Shown here one piece after another: positions 9,970 to 20,132 of a stretch of 64,000 nt of DNA. The DNA is from Cyclaneusma minus (taxonomy: Eukaryota > Ascomycota > Leotiomycetes > Marthamycetales > Marthamycetaceae): the NCBI GenBank assembly GCA_037179335.1, contig JAKZHN010000001.1:1612001-1676000 (forward strand), given 5' to 3'. The notes beneath the pieces were generated by a model. The model saw nothing but the letters and a program-made list of their open reading frames with translations. It did not search any database and was not told the DNA's origin. Position numbers and translations under genes: made by a program. Every line of letters starts with the position of its first letter. The stretch's first letter is position 1.

Positions 9970-12598
9970 TCAGGGCCACTTCGCTTCCAGCTTACCAAGC
10001 CAGCTTTCTCCAACCGCTCGGAAAAGGCGCGCCTCTCCTTTGATCATGCTCCCCAGGTCATACTCTCCAGTCCTGACCTTCTTCACACCCCCCACATTCT
10101 GTTCCACGACCGTAATTGTCCCATCAGGACGCACACCAGTCACTACCGAAGTATGGTCGGGATCTCCCGCCCAGCTTTCACCGTTTCGATGTTTGAAGTG
10201 CGCTCGCCAGAATTGAATAATATCACCCCTCGAAATCCCTGCATCTAGGACGCCGCCAGATGGAGAAGGAGGAGACGGGGGTATGTAAGTCAGTAAGGCA
10301 AAACCGTGACTGACACCTTGACTTGTCATGCATGGCTCGCGCCCGGCAGAGCGGCAGGACTCGGCAACAGAGACAAGTGCATCGTTGGCTAGGGTCCAAC
10401 ATTCGCCGTTTCCGACTTGCTGTCCCATGTGTGACTCGGCCCAGCGGGCAATGGATTCGCAGTAACTATGCTGTATGTCAGCGAGGAGAAATCATATTGC
10501 CACCATGTCGGCGACCTACAGCTGTTGATAGTTTGCAAGCTGATGTGCGGTTAGCGGCGGAGGCGCTGGAGTGTATTTCTGCCGCGCCTTGACGGTAGCC
10601 TGTGGATTACTAGCATCCCATGTCAAGTGAATGATGGTCGTCGCGAGGGTATTTGTGTGTCGGATCGCGCCAGTGAAAGTATGTGTTCTTCGCGCACCAT
10701 TGGAACTCCAGCCTGAAGAGGAACTGTAAAAACGAGACCCTGGCAGGCGATTGATAGAAGGTGGCGGGAAGGCTGGAGGCGACTTGGCGAACCACAAGGA
10801 ATCTAGATCTAGAGGGAGATCTGCTTCACTGGGATTGTTGGCCTGCACAATCAGCTGCTGTTTCTTTCGCTTGCGTGTCGCAGGATGCGTTCTCCCGCTA
10901 CGCTCAGCAGCAGAGTTGGTACTTCTATGCTGAGATGCAGAGTGCTTTCCTCGATGAGGCCCAGAGGGGGTGGTATTTGCACTCTGTCCGCGTAGACACA
11001 ACTTGCGTAAAAATTCCATGTTTCCGGTAGTCGAGATAGGAATGAGAGAAAGAGGTTCAAAGACGGGACTATATAGCCTCGAGTTCGATTCACATGACAC
11101 CTTCTGTCACTCGCTACCCCGAATCATTCTACCGAATCAGGATTCAGGCACGCGAGGTCATGCACACAAAACAATTGACCAATGAGGCGAACACAAGGAA
11201 GCCTTAAAAAAAGCAATAAGTGGAGTATATCAATCTTTCATCGCTCCAAGGCGAGAGACCAATAACACTAATAGTTACTTACTGGAGGTTTGGGCTTGCT
11301 CGCCAGAGGAATAGGAGGAGGTCCGTCTCCAGCGGCAGAATTCGCTGATAACTCGGCCTTCTTCCTGGGTGGTGGAGGAGCCTTCTTCTTGAAAGCAGAT
11401 CCGTTCTTTCGAGCCTCTTCGAATGGATTGGGTGTCTCCCGTGCCGGTTCTGCGGGAGAAGCTGCGCCATCAGATGTTCCAGCGAAGTGCCCAGCTTTGT
11501 CTGCAATGCCGTATTTCGAGTTCAGCTTATTAGCAGATTGCCAGCCTGCCGCAATTTGATCTCCATGGCGTTCCCGAAAATTGTTTGCTGTGGAAGCTGC
11601 AGCACGAGCATCTGACAAAGATACGGATGATGGGTTGTTTCGAAAGGCAGACGCCGTTTTCAGAGCAGCCTGCTTCTCGGCAAAACTTGTACCTTGGCTC
11701 GGTGCTTCAGGCTTGGGGCTAGATGTTCCTAGACGGGAGAAGCGCGACTGTAACTCGCCAAGCTGAGCGTTTGCAGGGCTACTAGCAGAGGCCGTTGGAG
11801 GAGGCATGACGGGACGTGAGGCCGGAGGCGGAGGAGCTGGTTTCCCTATTCCAAATCCTGGTACTGACACCCCAGCAGCTCCTCCTAATCTATTCAAAGA
11901 AGTTTGATTGAGAATGCCTCTATGGGCGGGAGGCTCAGTAGTAGCTTCTCCATAGGTTGGAGGAGGAAGCGGGGCATTCAAAGTCGGATTGGAATTTTGT
12001 CTCGGAGGCAGGCGAGGAGGTAAGCTTGGCTTCGGCTTTGCTCCAAGAGCTGAAGCCGTGGTAGGTGGAGGTTCTAGTGCGGGAAGCCGACCATCTGCGC
12101 CATCTCTCCGGGCCGGAGGTGGAGGCAGATGGCTAGTGGAAAGTCCAGTGGTATTCACGCGGTAGGGTACCGGAGGAGGCTTGGGTTTATTGGCAGCCTC
12201 TTCTGCTTCACGCCTTTCCTGCTCTTGCTTCTGGAGTTCCTCCTGAGACAACGGTGCTCCCCATCCTCCTTTATCCGGCGTAATCCTGTCCGGCATAGCA
12301 GCTCCTCCATGGTAGTTGATGTGCTTCGGTGGTGGTGCGAAGGACGACGGGTCCTTGAGGGAACTCAGCGGTCTTGCTACGTGCTCCTCGGCGTCTTTGC
12401 GCGGATCTTTGCCCTTCCCCATCCATCCTGCCTATAGAATGTCAGTACACACCGTCATCCACAGGCCGATTTTGAGAAGCAACTGACAACTTGGTTTATC
12501 CCCTTAAAATCGCCGCGCCAGCTCTCTCCGGATTTGCCATCCTTCGCCTTCGGATGCCAGCCCCCTTTCATAACACCCTTGAATCCTCCTTCCGACAT
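9970..12598 (-). CDS. AIM3: BBC1/AIM3-type protein with cysteine-proteinase-fold C-terminus
   Basis: Four exons: 12598-12488, 12431-11283, a third ending at 10520, and 10465-9970. The third exon's acceptor is uncertain (start 11103, 11001 or 10986, all phase-compatible), so the protein has about 740-780 residues. The N-terminus, with KGGWHPKAKDGK and FKGINQVAGWMGKGKDP across the first junction, is the conserved start of fungal AIM3-domain proteins. A long proline-rich middle follows, with PPPPARR and PPLPPRQ-like SH3-binding motifs. The C-terminal domain carries Cys in NGECWTL, His in DPDHTSVV and Asn in VVEQN, the order expected for the BBC1/AIM3 cysteine-proteinase fold. Yeast relatives act at cortical actin patches; the same is inferred here. 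The small intron at 10519-10466 uses a GTAGGT donor. Confidence 0.85.
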
Positions 12599-13157
12599 CT
12601 TGAAACTATTGAAGGTTGCTGATGTTGACTTTCGTCGCCAGCGACACTGTTGTTAGGAATTGATATATACATGTAATCAATAGCATCAGCTTCATCTGAT
12701 GTCAATTGTCAACTTTGTCTGCACTGCCGGCGTCGGCCCGTCATCCGGGGTGCCGGGAATTCAAGGCAGCTACTAACCGTCTAGTACATGTACATGTATC
12801 ATTATTAAAGTAAGGTCTTTGACAAGCACAAAGTGCCTGACTACCTAATATCGCTTATTCCTAAAGCTATGCATCTTGCCCACATTAGTTTACCACTGAA
12901 AAATCCTGGAGATTATGTCGCTGTGGGTAAGGTGGTGAAACCCTTAACCCTCGGTCTTGGTATTTCGCTCCAGCCCCCTTTCCCCAAAACCAACCACTAG
13001 AAGATCTTCAGACTTCACGGAACACACCAGAGGAAGCCAAGGTCGACGCCCAAACTTGCAAAGTGTGCTGTTTCTGATCTCGCCATTCATCGACATACAG
13101 AGCTTTTCTTGAGATCAACTATCTGACTATACAGCCGCTTCTATATACATCGGGCTT
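12599..13157. promoter_or_regulatory. Upstream region of AIM3 gene with TACATGTA palindromes
   Basis: About 560 bp between the AIM3 start and the PPR stop. It contains TACATGTA at 12668-12675 and an overlapping double copy (TACATGTACATGTA) at 12785-12798. Both lie within 200 bp of the AIM3 start codon. No coding region is seen. Confidence 0.4.
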
Positions 13158-15824
13158 CTACTGCCCCAAAAGACGATTCCGAGCCACGAAATCCCAGAAG
13201 TGATGCTGCTGCATAACGCCCTTCTTCTCTTTCTCCACAGGGCCGCCACGCGTGCTCACCACCTGCTTCACAACCATCCTTGCGCTCTCCAGCTCGCCGT
13301 TCTGCACCAGCATGTCGACAAGGACCAGCAGCGCCGAGTAACTGACTCGATTGCCCGTCTCGTCCATGTGCCTCCAAATCTCCAGAGCTTTGCTCACATC
13401 TCCCGCAGCAGCAAAGCCCTCGATAGCCCGATCCCAGAAAATATGGTCCACAGGAGCGCGAGAGAGTCGGATGCGTTCAAGCAGAGCATGGGCCGCATCA
13501 ACATCCGGCGGATTGCGTGAGAGCTGGTGCTCGAGTAGTATGGTGTTGATATAGGAAGATGTTTGGTGACCTCGCTCGCTCATGTGCTGCATGACAGCTT
13601 TCACGGCAGTATAATCCTTGGTTGAGGATTGGAGAAGCGAGTAGATGATCTTCCCATAAGTGTGTTGATTGGCCTCAAGCCCCGCGGCTTCCATCTGAGA
13701 GAATATGACATTGATGATCTCGTGTTGTTGTTCAGGGCTGAGTGACTCAGCATTGCGGAACGTCTCGTCTAGTATCGTTGTGAAGGTGGCGATGTCTCCT
13801 TGTATCCCCAGCTTTTCCATCTGCTCGAAGAGTAGGCCTACTTCTTTGGAGCGGCCCTCGCGGACAAGAGATCGAAGCAACGTATTGAAGGTGATGATAT
13901 CTGGCTTGATGTCGAATGTAGCACCCCATGCCAGGACGCGGTTGACAAGGCCAGATTGCCGCTTGCGAATAAGTCCAGCGATCGCGGCATTAATCGTTTG
14001 AATTGAGGGCTTCACTATCCCACCAATGTCGCCGCCAGGCTTCGGGCTCTTCTCCTTAGTCGCGGCAAGCCATATCATGCCCATTTGTTCGAGAGCACGG
14101 AGACATTCCTGAGCTCGCCCACAATCGATCAGACCTGCTATGCGTGTTGTCCAACAGATCATATCTGGCCTGATGCCTGTTGCAATCATTTTCGCCCAGA
14201 CATTCTCTAGAGCTGTTGCATCGCGTGCTTTCGCGCATCCCTCGAGCATCGAATTCCACGCCGATTGTCCCGGCTTGAGACCAGATTCCACCATGCGATT
14301 CCACACCTCTATTGCTAGATCAGTCCGACGTAGTGCCATAAAAACCAGTATGAAGTGATTGTAAACTTCTCTGGTCAAGCCACCAATACTGCCGTCTTTT
14401 CCCACAAAATCCTTGGTCTGTTCGACATCGTTGACGTGCTTCACAGTTGCCCAAATCTGATCTGCCCGGGCGGAATCTCTCAGGTGAAGGGCCTCGTTAA
14501 GCCTGGAGAATATCGAAGTCCTGTCACTCAGAGTACCGAATGGGCGATAAACGGCTGGTTCCTGGACCTCGTGTTGAACTGACTCCCTCATGAGTCTTTG
14601 CTCCCCGAGTCTCTTGTCTCCTAGTCTTTCCCTCTCCCCGGCATGATTCTTTGCTCGCTGCAAGATTTCATCCGAGCGCTTGTTGACTATATCTTCGAAT
14701 GTAATAGACGATCCAGGGGCTCCGCTTAGTTTGGCTATTCTAGTAAACTCGTCTGGTGTGGCATGACACACAGCTTTGGCCAAAGCCCTCGTGAAAGGTG
14801 CAGCACTAATCACACTTGCACTTTTAGGAATAGGGCCATCTGTCAGAATTGCAAAAGTGGCAGCAGCAAGCTGTGCGATATGTCTTCTGTCTTCGTTGCG
14901 TGGATAGTTTGGCAAAATGTCAAGAAGGGCCTCCTGACATGAAGCAGGCCGAGAAGCCTCGTTTTGCCCTACATGCCTCAGAACGGCCCAGTTTTCGATA
15001 GAACTGTTTTCCGCAGGACCGCCGCGGACAGTCAATGGACCAAAAGACTGGACGACATGATGCCATGCTCCGAGAAGATCCTTCACTGCATATTCCACCT
15101 TTTTTGAGACCATGCCCCTGCTAGTCTTTTGCTTGACCTCTCCTCGTAGTTGACGCAAGACAGTCCAGACTAGGCGCCTCCATTCCCGATTATCCAATAT
15201 ACCCAGAGCAGCGAACGTCATCACAATTTCGGTTGTTGTGGGATCGAACGGCCGGTACGGATGTTCATATCTGTATTGTAGTATTTTGCCGAGTAAGTCT
15301 TTGGCGACTAGCAATGGGGGAGAGCCATCGGGGAGCCTCCGGTCATTGCCCGTCCAGACGTCGGGTCCCAAGCGAGCAACGAAGAACTTCCAGGCATTGG
15401 AGAGGGGTCTGCCGTGGCTGAGCAGGTCGTTCAGAAACTGAATAGTTTCGAAGACCTGGACGCTGGACGTTTGTGCCAGCATGGAAGATGGTAGGGCCTG
15501 CGCATCCGGCGAGGTAAGATGGTTGGCGAAAAGCGACTTGAGGGAGCTGGTAGAAAGTTCTCCCTGCGGATCGCGTATCATCGGTGGGCGCGAGTGCGCC
15601 AGCGGAATTCTTCGATCTCCGAAGTTCGTAGCGTCTGCGGTCGACATGAAGTCGTTTTTCTGAAGCGGCTTTGGTTTGCTTTCCCGGCCTTCTTGTGAGC
15701 CATCTTTGGGCCGGGCGAAGGAGATGAAGGTGGCTTTCGATTGCCATGGCGGATTCGTTGCTTTCCGCGACGGGGCCGGAAGGGCGCGCCAGCATGCGGA
15801 GCACACGAAAGGGGCTTTCATCAC
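13158..15824 (-). CDS. Pentatricopeptide repeat (PPR) protein, probably mitochondrial
   Basis: An intronless frame of 888 residues from ATG at 15824. The first ~40 residues are rich in Lys, Arg, Ser and Ala with few acids, as in a mitochondrial targeting peptide. From about residue 470 to 830 there are repeated ~35-residue helical pairs of PPR type, recognisable by cores such as AIEVWNRMVESGLKPGQ, ALENVWAKMIATGIRPD and GLLFEQMEKLGIQGD. PPR proteins bind organellar RNA and act in its processing, stability or translation. The RNA target cannot be read from the sequence. The length fits large ascomycete PPR proteins, and no disruption is seen. Confidence 0.9.
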   Translation of the reverse strand: MMKAPFVCSACWRALPAPSRKATNPPWQSKATFISFARPKDGSQEGRESKPKPLQKNDFMSTADATNFGDRRIPLAHSRPPMIRDPQGELSTSSLKSLFANHLTSPDAQALPSSMLAQTSSVQVFETIQFLNDLLSHGRPLSNAWKFFVARLGPDVWTGNDRRLPDGSPPLLVAKDLLGKILQYRYEHPYRPFDPTTTEIVMTFAALGILDNREWRRLVWTVLRQLRGEVKQKTSRGMVSKKVEYAVKDLLGAWHHVVQSFGPLTVRGGPAENSSIENWAVLRHVGQNEASRPASCQEALLDILPNYPRNEDRRHIAQLAAATFAILTDGPIPKSASVISAAPFTRALAKAVCHATPDEFTRIAKLSGAPGSSITFEDIVNKRSDEILQRAKNHAGERERLGDKRLGEQRLMRESVQHEVQEPAVYRPFGTLSDRTSIFSRLNEALHLRDSARADQIWATVKHVNDVEQTKDFVGKDGSIGGLTREVYNHFILVFMALRRTDLAIEVWNRMVESGLKPGQSAWNSMLEGCAKARDATALENVWAKMIATGIRPDMICWTTRIAGLIDCGRAQECLRALEQMGMIWLAATKEKSPKPGGDIGGIVKPSIQTINAAIAGLIRKRQSGLVNRVLAWGATFDIKPDIITFNTLLRSLVREGRSKEVGLLFEQMEKLGIQGDIATFTTILDETFRNAESLSPEQQHEIINVIFSQMEAAGLEANQHTYGKIIYSLLQSSTKDYTAVKAVMQHMSERGHQTSSYINTILLEHQLSRNPPDVDAAHALLERIRLSRAPVDHIFWDRAIEGFAAAGDVSKALEIWRHMDETGNRVSYSALLVLVDMLVQNGELESARMVVKQVVSTRGGPVEKEKKGVMQQHHFWDFVARNRLLGQ

Positions 15825-16135
15825 CTTTCCATGGGGGCTTGTCGAGCTGGTGATGTGCTTCCACGAAATTCTTTTTGCTGAGGTTGAAGGATAAAGATGG
15901 CCAGTATGTTGGTAGCACTTAAGCTAAAAAAGCGCGCTAGTCGGCGGGCCACCGCACGTGCACGCCACTTACATGTACTAGAGCCGAGCCCGGGACCAGC
16001 TCCCTTCGGCGGGCCGCCCGTAGATCGCCGTTCGCAGCTCTACATGTACCTCTCTTACTCTCCATATCAACAGCACTGAACCGTGGTATTCAATGCTCTG
16101 CCGCCGAGCCATGATAAGTCCTTGAATCCTTGAAC
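15825..16135. promoter_or_regulatory. Divergent promoter region with two TACATGTA sites
   Basis: The 311 bp between the start codons of the PPR gene (minus) and the phosphatase gene (plus) must serve both. TACATGTA occurs at 15970-15977 and 16041-16048, roughly in the middle. No clear TATA box is visible. Confidence 0.45.
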
Positions 16136-17850
16136 ATGACGACTCTCCAGCCTCGTGCGCCTTACTCGGCAGAAGAGCTGAAAGCTCTGTATCCCAAAGG
16201 CCTCAAGCTCCAGCTGGTCCAGGTCCTTCTTCGGCATGGCGAGGTGCGGCTCTCTGCTTCACATTTCTGAAAACCACCTACTCAAGCCACTAATCCCTTC
16301 ACCAGCGAAGCCCTGTCTCGGCGCGCTTCCAGAATGCCGGTCTTGCTGCTTTTTGGCCCTACTGTTCAGTAGCAAGGCAACTCACGAGTGCCACGATGCA
16401 GGATGGCATGGCTGGGAAATGGTCTACCTTGGACTGGAGGAGGCGTTTGGAGACCTTTGGTCTGGACGATGGCCCGGTAATTGCAAAAGGTCCGCACGGC
16501 GAGGTCGATGCTGTCTGCAACCTCGGTGAACTTACGGACAAGGGGCGCCAGACTACGCACAGTCTGGGAACGAGACTTCGTCACCTTTACGTGGATCAGC
16601 TGCGCTTCATGCCAGAAATGATTCAGGATGCCGACATGATCTATCTCCGGGCAACGCCTATTCCCCGTGCCCTGGACTCGCTTCAGCAGACCTTCTGGGG
16701 GATGTATCCATCACACACACGTGCTGCCTCTTTCCCGCCTATCACCATTATCACGAGAGCTCCCGCAGACGAAACCCTCTTCCCCAATGATGGCAATTGC
16801 AGGCGCTTCGCGCAACTGTCTCGAGCCTTTGCTCAGCGAACCGCGGACCGTTGGAATAATACTGATGACATGGAATATCTGAACAAAAAGGTTGGGAAAT
16901 GGATGCCGGAGTCAAGCAAAAGAGTGGCTGTCGATTCCCATCCGCGACTTAGTGGGATTATGGATACCATCAACTCAACTCTCGCTCACGGCCCTGAAAC
17001 GAGGCTACCCAAGGAGTTCTACGACGATAAGCTCCGTGCGATCATCGAGAAGATAGAGGTTGAAGAGTGGTTTGACGGCTTCAAAGAAAGTAAAGAGTAC
17101 AGAGAAGTCGGAATTGGCGGCTTGGTTGGTGACATCGTTGAAAGAATGGTTGGTAGTGTTGAACAGGATAATTACGTTGGCGGATTGCTCGAAGTTGGTG
17201 ACTCGACTGGCAGCAAAGTTCAGGGCAGAGGAGGAGAGCAAAAGATCAAGATGGTGCTCAGTGGATGCCACGATACAACCTTAGCTGCTGTTCTATCCAG
17301 TCTTGGAGCTTTCGAGAACGAAAAGTGGCCTCCCTACACAAGCCATATTGCGGTAGAGCTATTCAAGAAGAGTGACTTGCAAACCGATTCATCTTCGGGA
17401 AGATCCAAAGAACAAGAGGCCAGCTCGCCACTGGCGGGAAGCAGCATCAAGAAAAGGACAGGATGGTTTTCCAGGATACTGGGAGATAAGGTCGAAGCTG
17501 CGAAAGAAAGCGGCAGCGCCTCAGATGCAATGACGAGAAAGAAGACTCATGAGCTTTCAGAGGCTCAGAAGGCAAGGCTACAGGGCTACTTCGTCAGAAT
17601 CAGATACAACGATCGACCGATGACGGTACCAGGCTGCAGACCAGCGGGCAAGCACTTGGATGGCGATGAGACATTCTGCACTCTCGTAAGTTTCGATTCT
17701 CATGATTCTTGTATGGCATGGCTTACAAGTTTATAGGAAGCATTCAAAGAGATTGCCGACAAGTTCGTGCCAGCTCATTGGAAGAAATCCTGTATCAGTA
17801 ACATGGATGCTCCAGCCTTTCCCTCCACCCCTGAGCCGGCTGGGCACTAG
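16136..17850 (+). CDS. Histidine acid phosphatase family protein, ACP6-like
   Basis: Three exons, 16136-16243, 16306-17685 and 17737-17850, all phase 0, give 533 residues. The signature RHGERSP is split by the first intron (GTGCGG donor, CACCAG acceptor) and the catalytic HD pair appears as SGCHDTTLAA around residue 380. The central order (LTDKGRQTTHSLGTRLR, then the RATPIPRALDS stretch) is that of the branch-2 histidine phosphatases. The lack of a signal peptide and the general layout resemble the intracellular lysophosphatidic acid phosphatase ACP6 rather than secreted phytases. Expected reaction: phosphomonoester hydrolysis through a phosphohistidine. The natural substrate is inferred only. 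A Ser/Lys-rich insert lies before the last conserved block. Confidence 0.85.
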
Positions 17851-18776
17851 ACGATGATGATAATGATGATGAATGAGAAGTTTGCGGCTTTGCCGCAAGA
17901 TGACGTGTATGATTCATAATTGTCATGAGGGGATAATGAAGGGGTCAGAGGTAAATACCTAGGTAATCGAGAGACCTTTGCACACCCACCGTGCGCCCCT
18001 GAAATGCAATTTTCAAAGGCGATTTCTATAGAAATTACATCTGGGTTTTGAGATCGCATGCAGTCTAAGCTTGTTCGGTAATAATATTCCCAATTACTTG
18101 GAATACCCTTAGTGACTAAGGTAAGGATATTTCAAATCACTTGGATATCCCCAACTACGTGAAATACTTCCAGTCATTTGGAAGGGCCGAAGGGGTAAGC
18201 TAAATCCCGACTGGAGTTCTGAAATCCAGGATAAGTTAGACCTAGACCTAATCGACATACTATCCCATTTTTTCAGCCTCACCTTAGGTGCCCCTTAGTA
18301 GACAACCTTCAAGTAATTGGGAATATTCGAAATAATTGGAAACATTCAGAGTAACCGGAACTAGAGTAACTGGGATTATTCAAAGTAACCAGAAATATTC
18401 AAAGTAACTGGGATTGTCATCCTGGATACCATCACTCCTGACCCCACAAAGAAACAGAAAAAGCAACTTTGAGAGAGATGTGCCTGTAAAACCAACGGCC
18501 CGGGTCCCTTATCTGGGGCCGTAGCCTGACTGGGCTTAGCCTGTCCTGGATTTCAAAACTCCAGTCGGGATTTAGCTCACCCCACTTGAAATACTTCCAG
18601 TCGCTTTGAATATTTCAAATTACCTGGAATCTGTCTAGTAAATAAAACAAAAAACAGAAATTAAGCGGCGGCAGGGGTATTTTTGAATATGCTTAATCTG
18701 TATGCCATTTTGAAACTCCGGATGCGATTTAGCGATTCCCTTTTCAAGCCCATACAACTTCATTTGGCATAAGTAC
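17851..18776. repeat. Cluster of degenerate ~19 bp repeats with an inverted pair
   Basis: Three groups of ~19 bp units lie here. At 18310-18415 about six units approximate AGTAACTGGGATTATTCAA. At about 18083-18190 and 18584-18640 the same unit appears in reverse orientation. Between them is an inverted repeat, 18192-18239 against 18535-18583, both arms containing GCTAAATCCCGACTGGAGTT in opposite orientation. The inner 390 bp unit looks like a small TIR element or foldback sequence inserted in a minisatellite. There is no coding region. A GAT/AAT-rich run at 17851-17875 follows the phosphatase stop. Confidence 0.65.
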
Positions 18777-20132
18777 TCAGAACTGATCTACCTTCTGCAC
18801 ATACAGATTTCGCTCTTCCATCGCACCCGTATTCACAACACGCTCTAACACCTCTCCCAGATCCACCTCTGCGTTAATCCAGCGTCCGCTCAAGACCCTG
18901 CATTTCTCGTCCGCACATAGCGTCACAACGGTGTCGCTTGCCAGTCCGGCCGCTGACCACTCGATCCTACCCACGTTCTCTATGAGCTCATGTCTCAATC
19001 TTGGCTCCTTTTCGTACAGTGTGGGCTTCGCGTGATGACCGTTCCTAATCACTGCTCCTCCACCACCGCCCACAATACTCGGCTCGTCACCACTTTTCGG
19101 CGACGGAATTCGCTCATTCCCCACCCCTGGTATTCCCGCCGTCGCAGGCGACGAATTGCTGCTGGAGCTGCTGCTCCGACTTCCCGAAGACCCACGTGCC
19201 GTGCTAGAACCAGGACCGTTCTTTGAATTTCCAGCCGCATGGGCAGAAACAGCGACACTGGGAGCTAAAGGAATGGAGGTAGTAGCGACATTCCAGTTTG
19301 CCCACTTGGTGGCATGTTCGTCTTCGGGATCGTGGAAGTGTGAAGCGACATGGCCCGGATGCACGACATAGGAACAAATCCCTTTGGGCGCGACTTCGTG
19401 GTGAAGATGCTGGTGGAAGTTGATGAGCGCGGCGTTGGACGAGGACATGGCGGAAGTGAACGGCATCAGGTTGAGGGCGGCCGTACAGACGGATATGCTG
19501 ATGATAGTTCCAGAGCCGCGCGCGATCATACATGGGAGAACGGCGTGAATTAGTGCTAGGTTGGGCTTTAGGGCCCGCTCGAAATAGGTCCACCAGTCGG
19601 AGCTAAAACTGTCGGTGGCGCTGAAGGGAATGGGGTGGATGGGCGAGACGATGTTGACGAGAATGTCAACAGGTCCGAGGTTCTTCGACACGAGTTCAAC
19701 GACCCGTTTCGGGACATGTTGACATGAGAAGTCGGCAGAGATGGCGAGAGTGGGTGTATTGTGGCGGGATTGGATGTCCGAGAGGACAGCGGACAGCGAG
19801 GAGCGGCATTTCGAAACGAGAGCAACGGAAGCACCAGCGGCGGCTAAGGCGAGTGCCGTGGCTCGGCCAATCCCGCGGTGGGCCTGGGTTACTATGGCGA
19901 TTTTGCCTGTGAGGCTGGAGCGGAAGCGGAAGGGATCGATGAAGGGGTAGGTATCCCGCCGGCGGGTGAGGGTAGTGGGTGGGGACCAGGGGCTTGCAAA
20001 GGGCGAGAGAGCAAAGGGATCTTCTGTGTCTGCTTCCCACTCCATAGCCGCCATGGTAGAAAGAGCTGTCGACTGAAGGCTTGTATGAGATTCCCGACGC
20101 CAGATTCTAGTTCCAAAGGCTCCGGCTACCAT
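18777..20132 (-). CDS. SDR-fold protein with degenerate active site
   Basis: A single frame of 451 residues from ATG at 20132; a second possible start is MAAMEWEAD at residue 28. Residues ~75-265 have the short-chain dehydrogenase/reductase order: TGKIAIVTQAHRGIGRA (glycine-rich strand and turn), VDILVN after the fourth strand, ISISVCTAAL, then the active-site helix and VHPGHV. Three diagnostic positions differ: the first glycine of TGxxxGxG is Gln83, the NAG motif reads NIV, and the catalytic YxxxK is Met229-SSS-Asn233. A Ser-rich insert and a poorly conserved C-terminus follow residue 280. The fold is clear, but normal oxidoreductase catalysis is unlikely. It could be a binding or regulatory paralogue. 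Confidence 0.8.
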   Translation of the reverse strand: MVAGAFGTRIWRRESHTSLQSTALSTMAAMEWEADTEDPFALSPFASPWSPPTTLTRRRDTYPFIDPFRFRSSLTGKIAIVTQAHRGIGRATALALAAAGASVALVSKCRSSLSAVLSDIQSRHNTPTLAISADFSCQHVPKRVVELVSKNLGPVDILVNIVSPIHPIPFSATDSFSSDWWTYFERALKPNLALIHAVLPCMIARGSGTIISISVCTAALNLMPFTSAMSSSNAALINFHQHLHHEVAPKGICSYVVHPGHVASHFHDPEDEHATKWANWNVATTSIPLAPSVAVSAHAAGNSKNGPGSSTARGSSGSRSSSSSSNSSPATAGIPGVGNERIPSPKSGDEPSIVGGGGGAVIRNGHHAKPTLYEKEPRLRHELIENVGRIEWSAAGLASDTVVTLCADEKCRVLSGRWINAEVDLGEVLERVVNTGAMEERNLYVQKVDQF

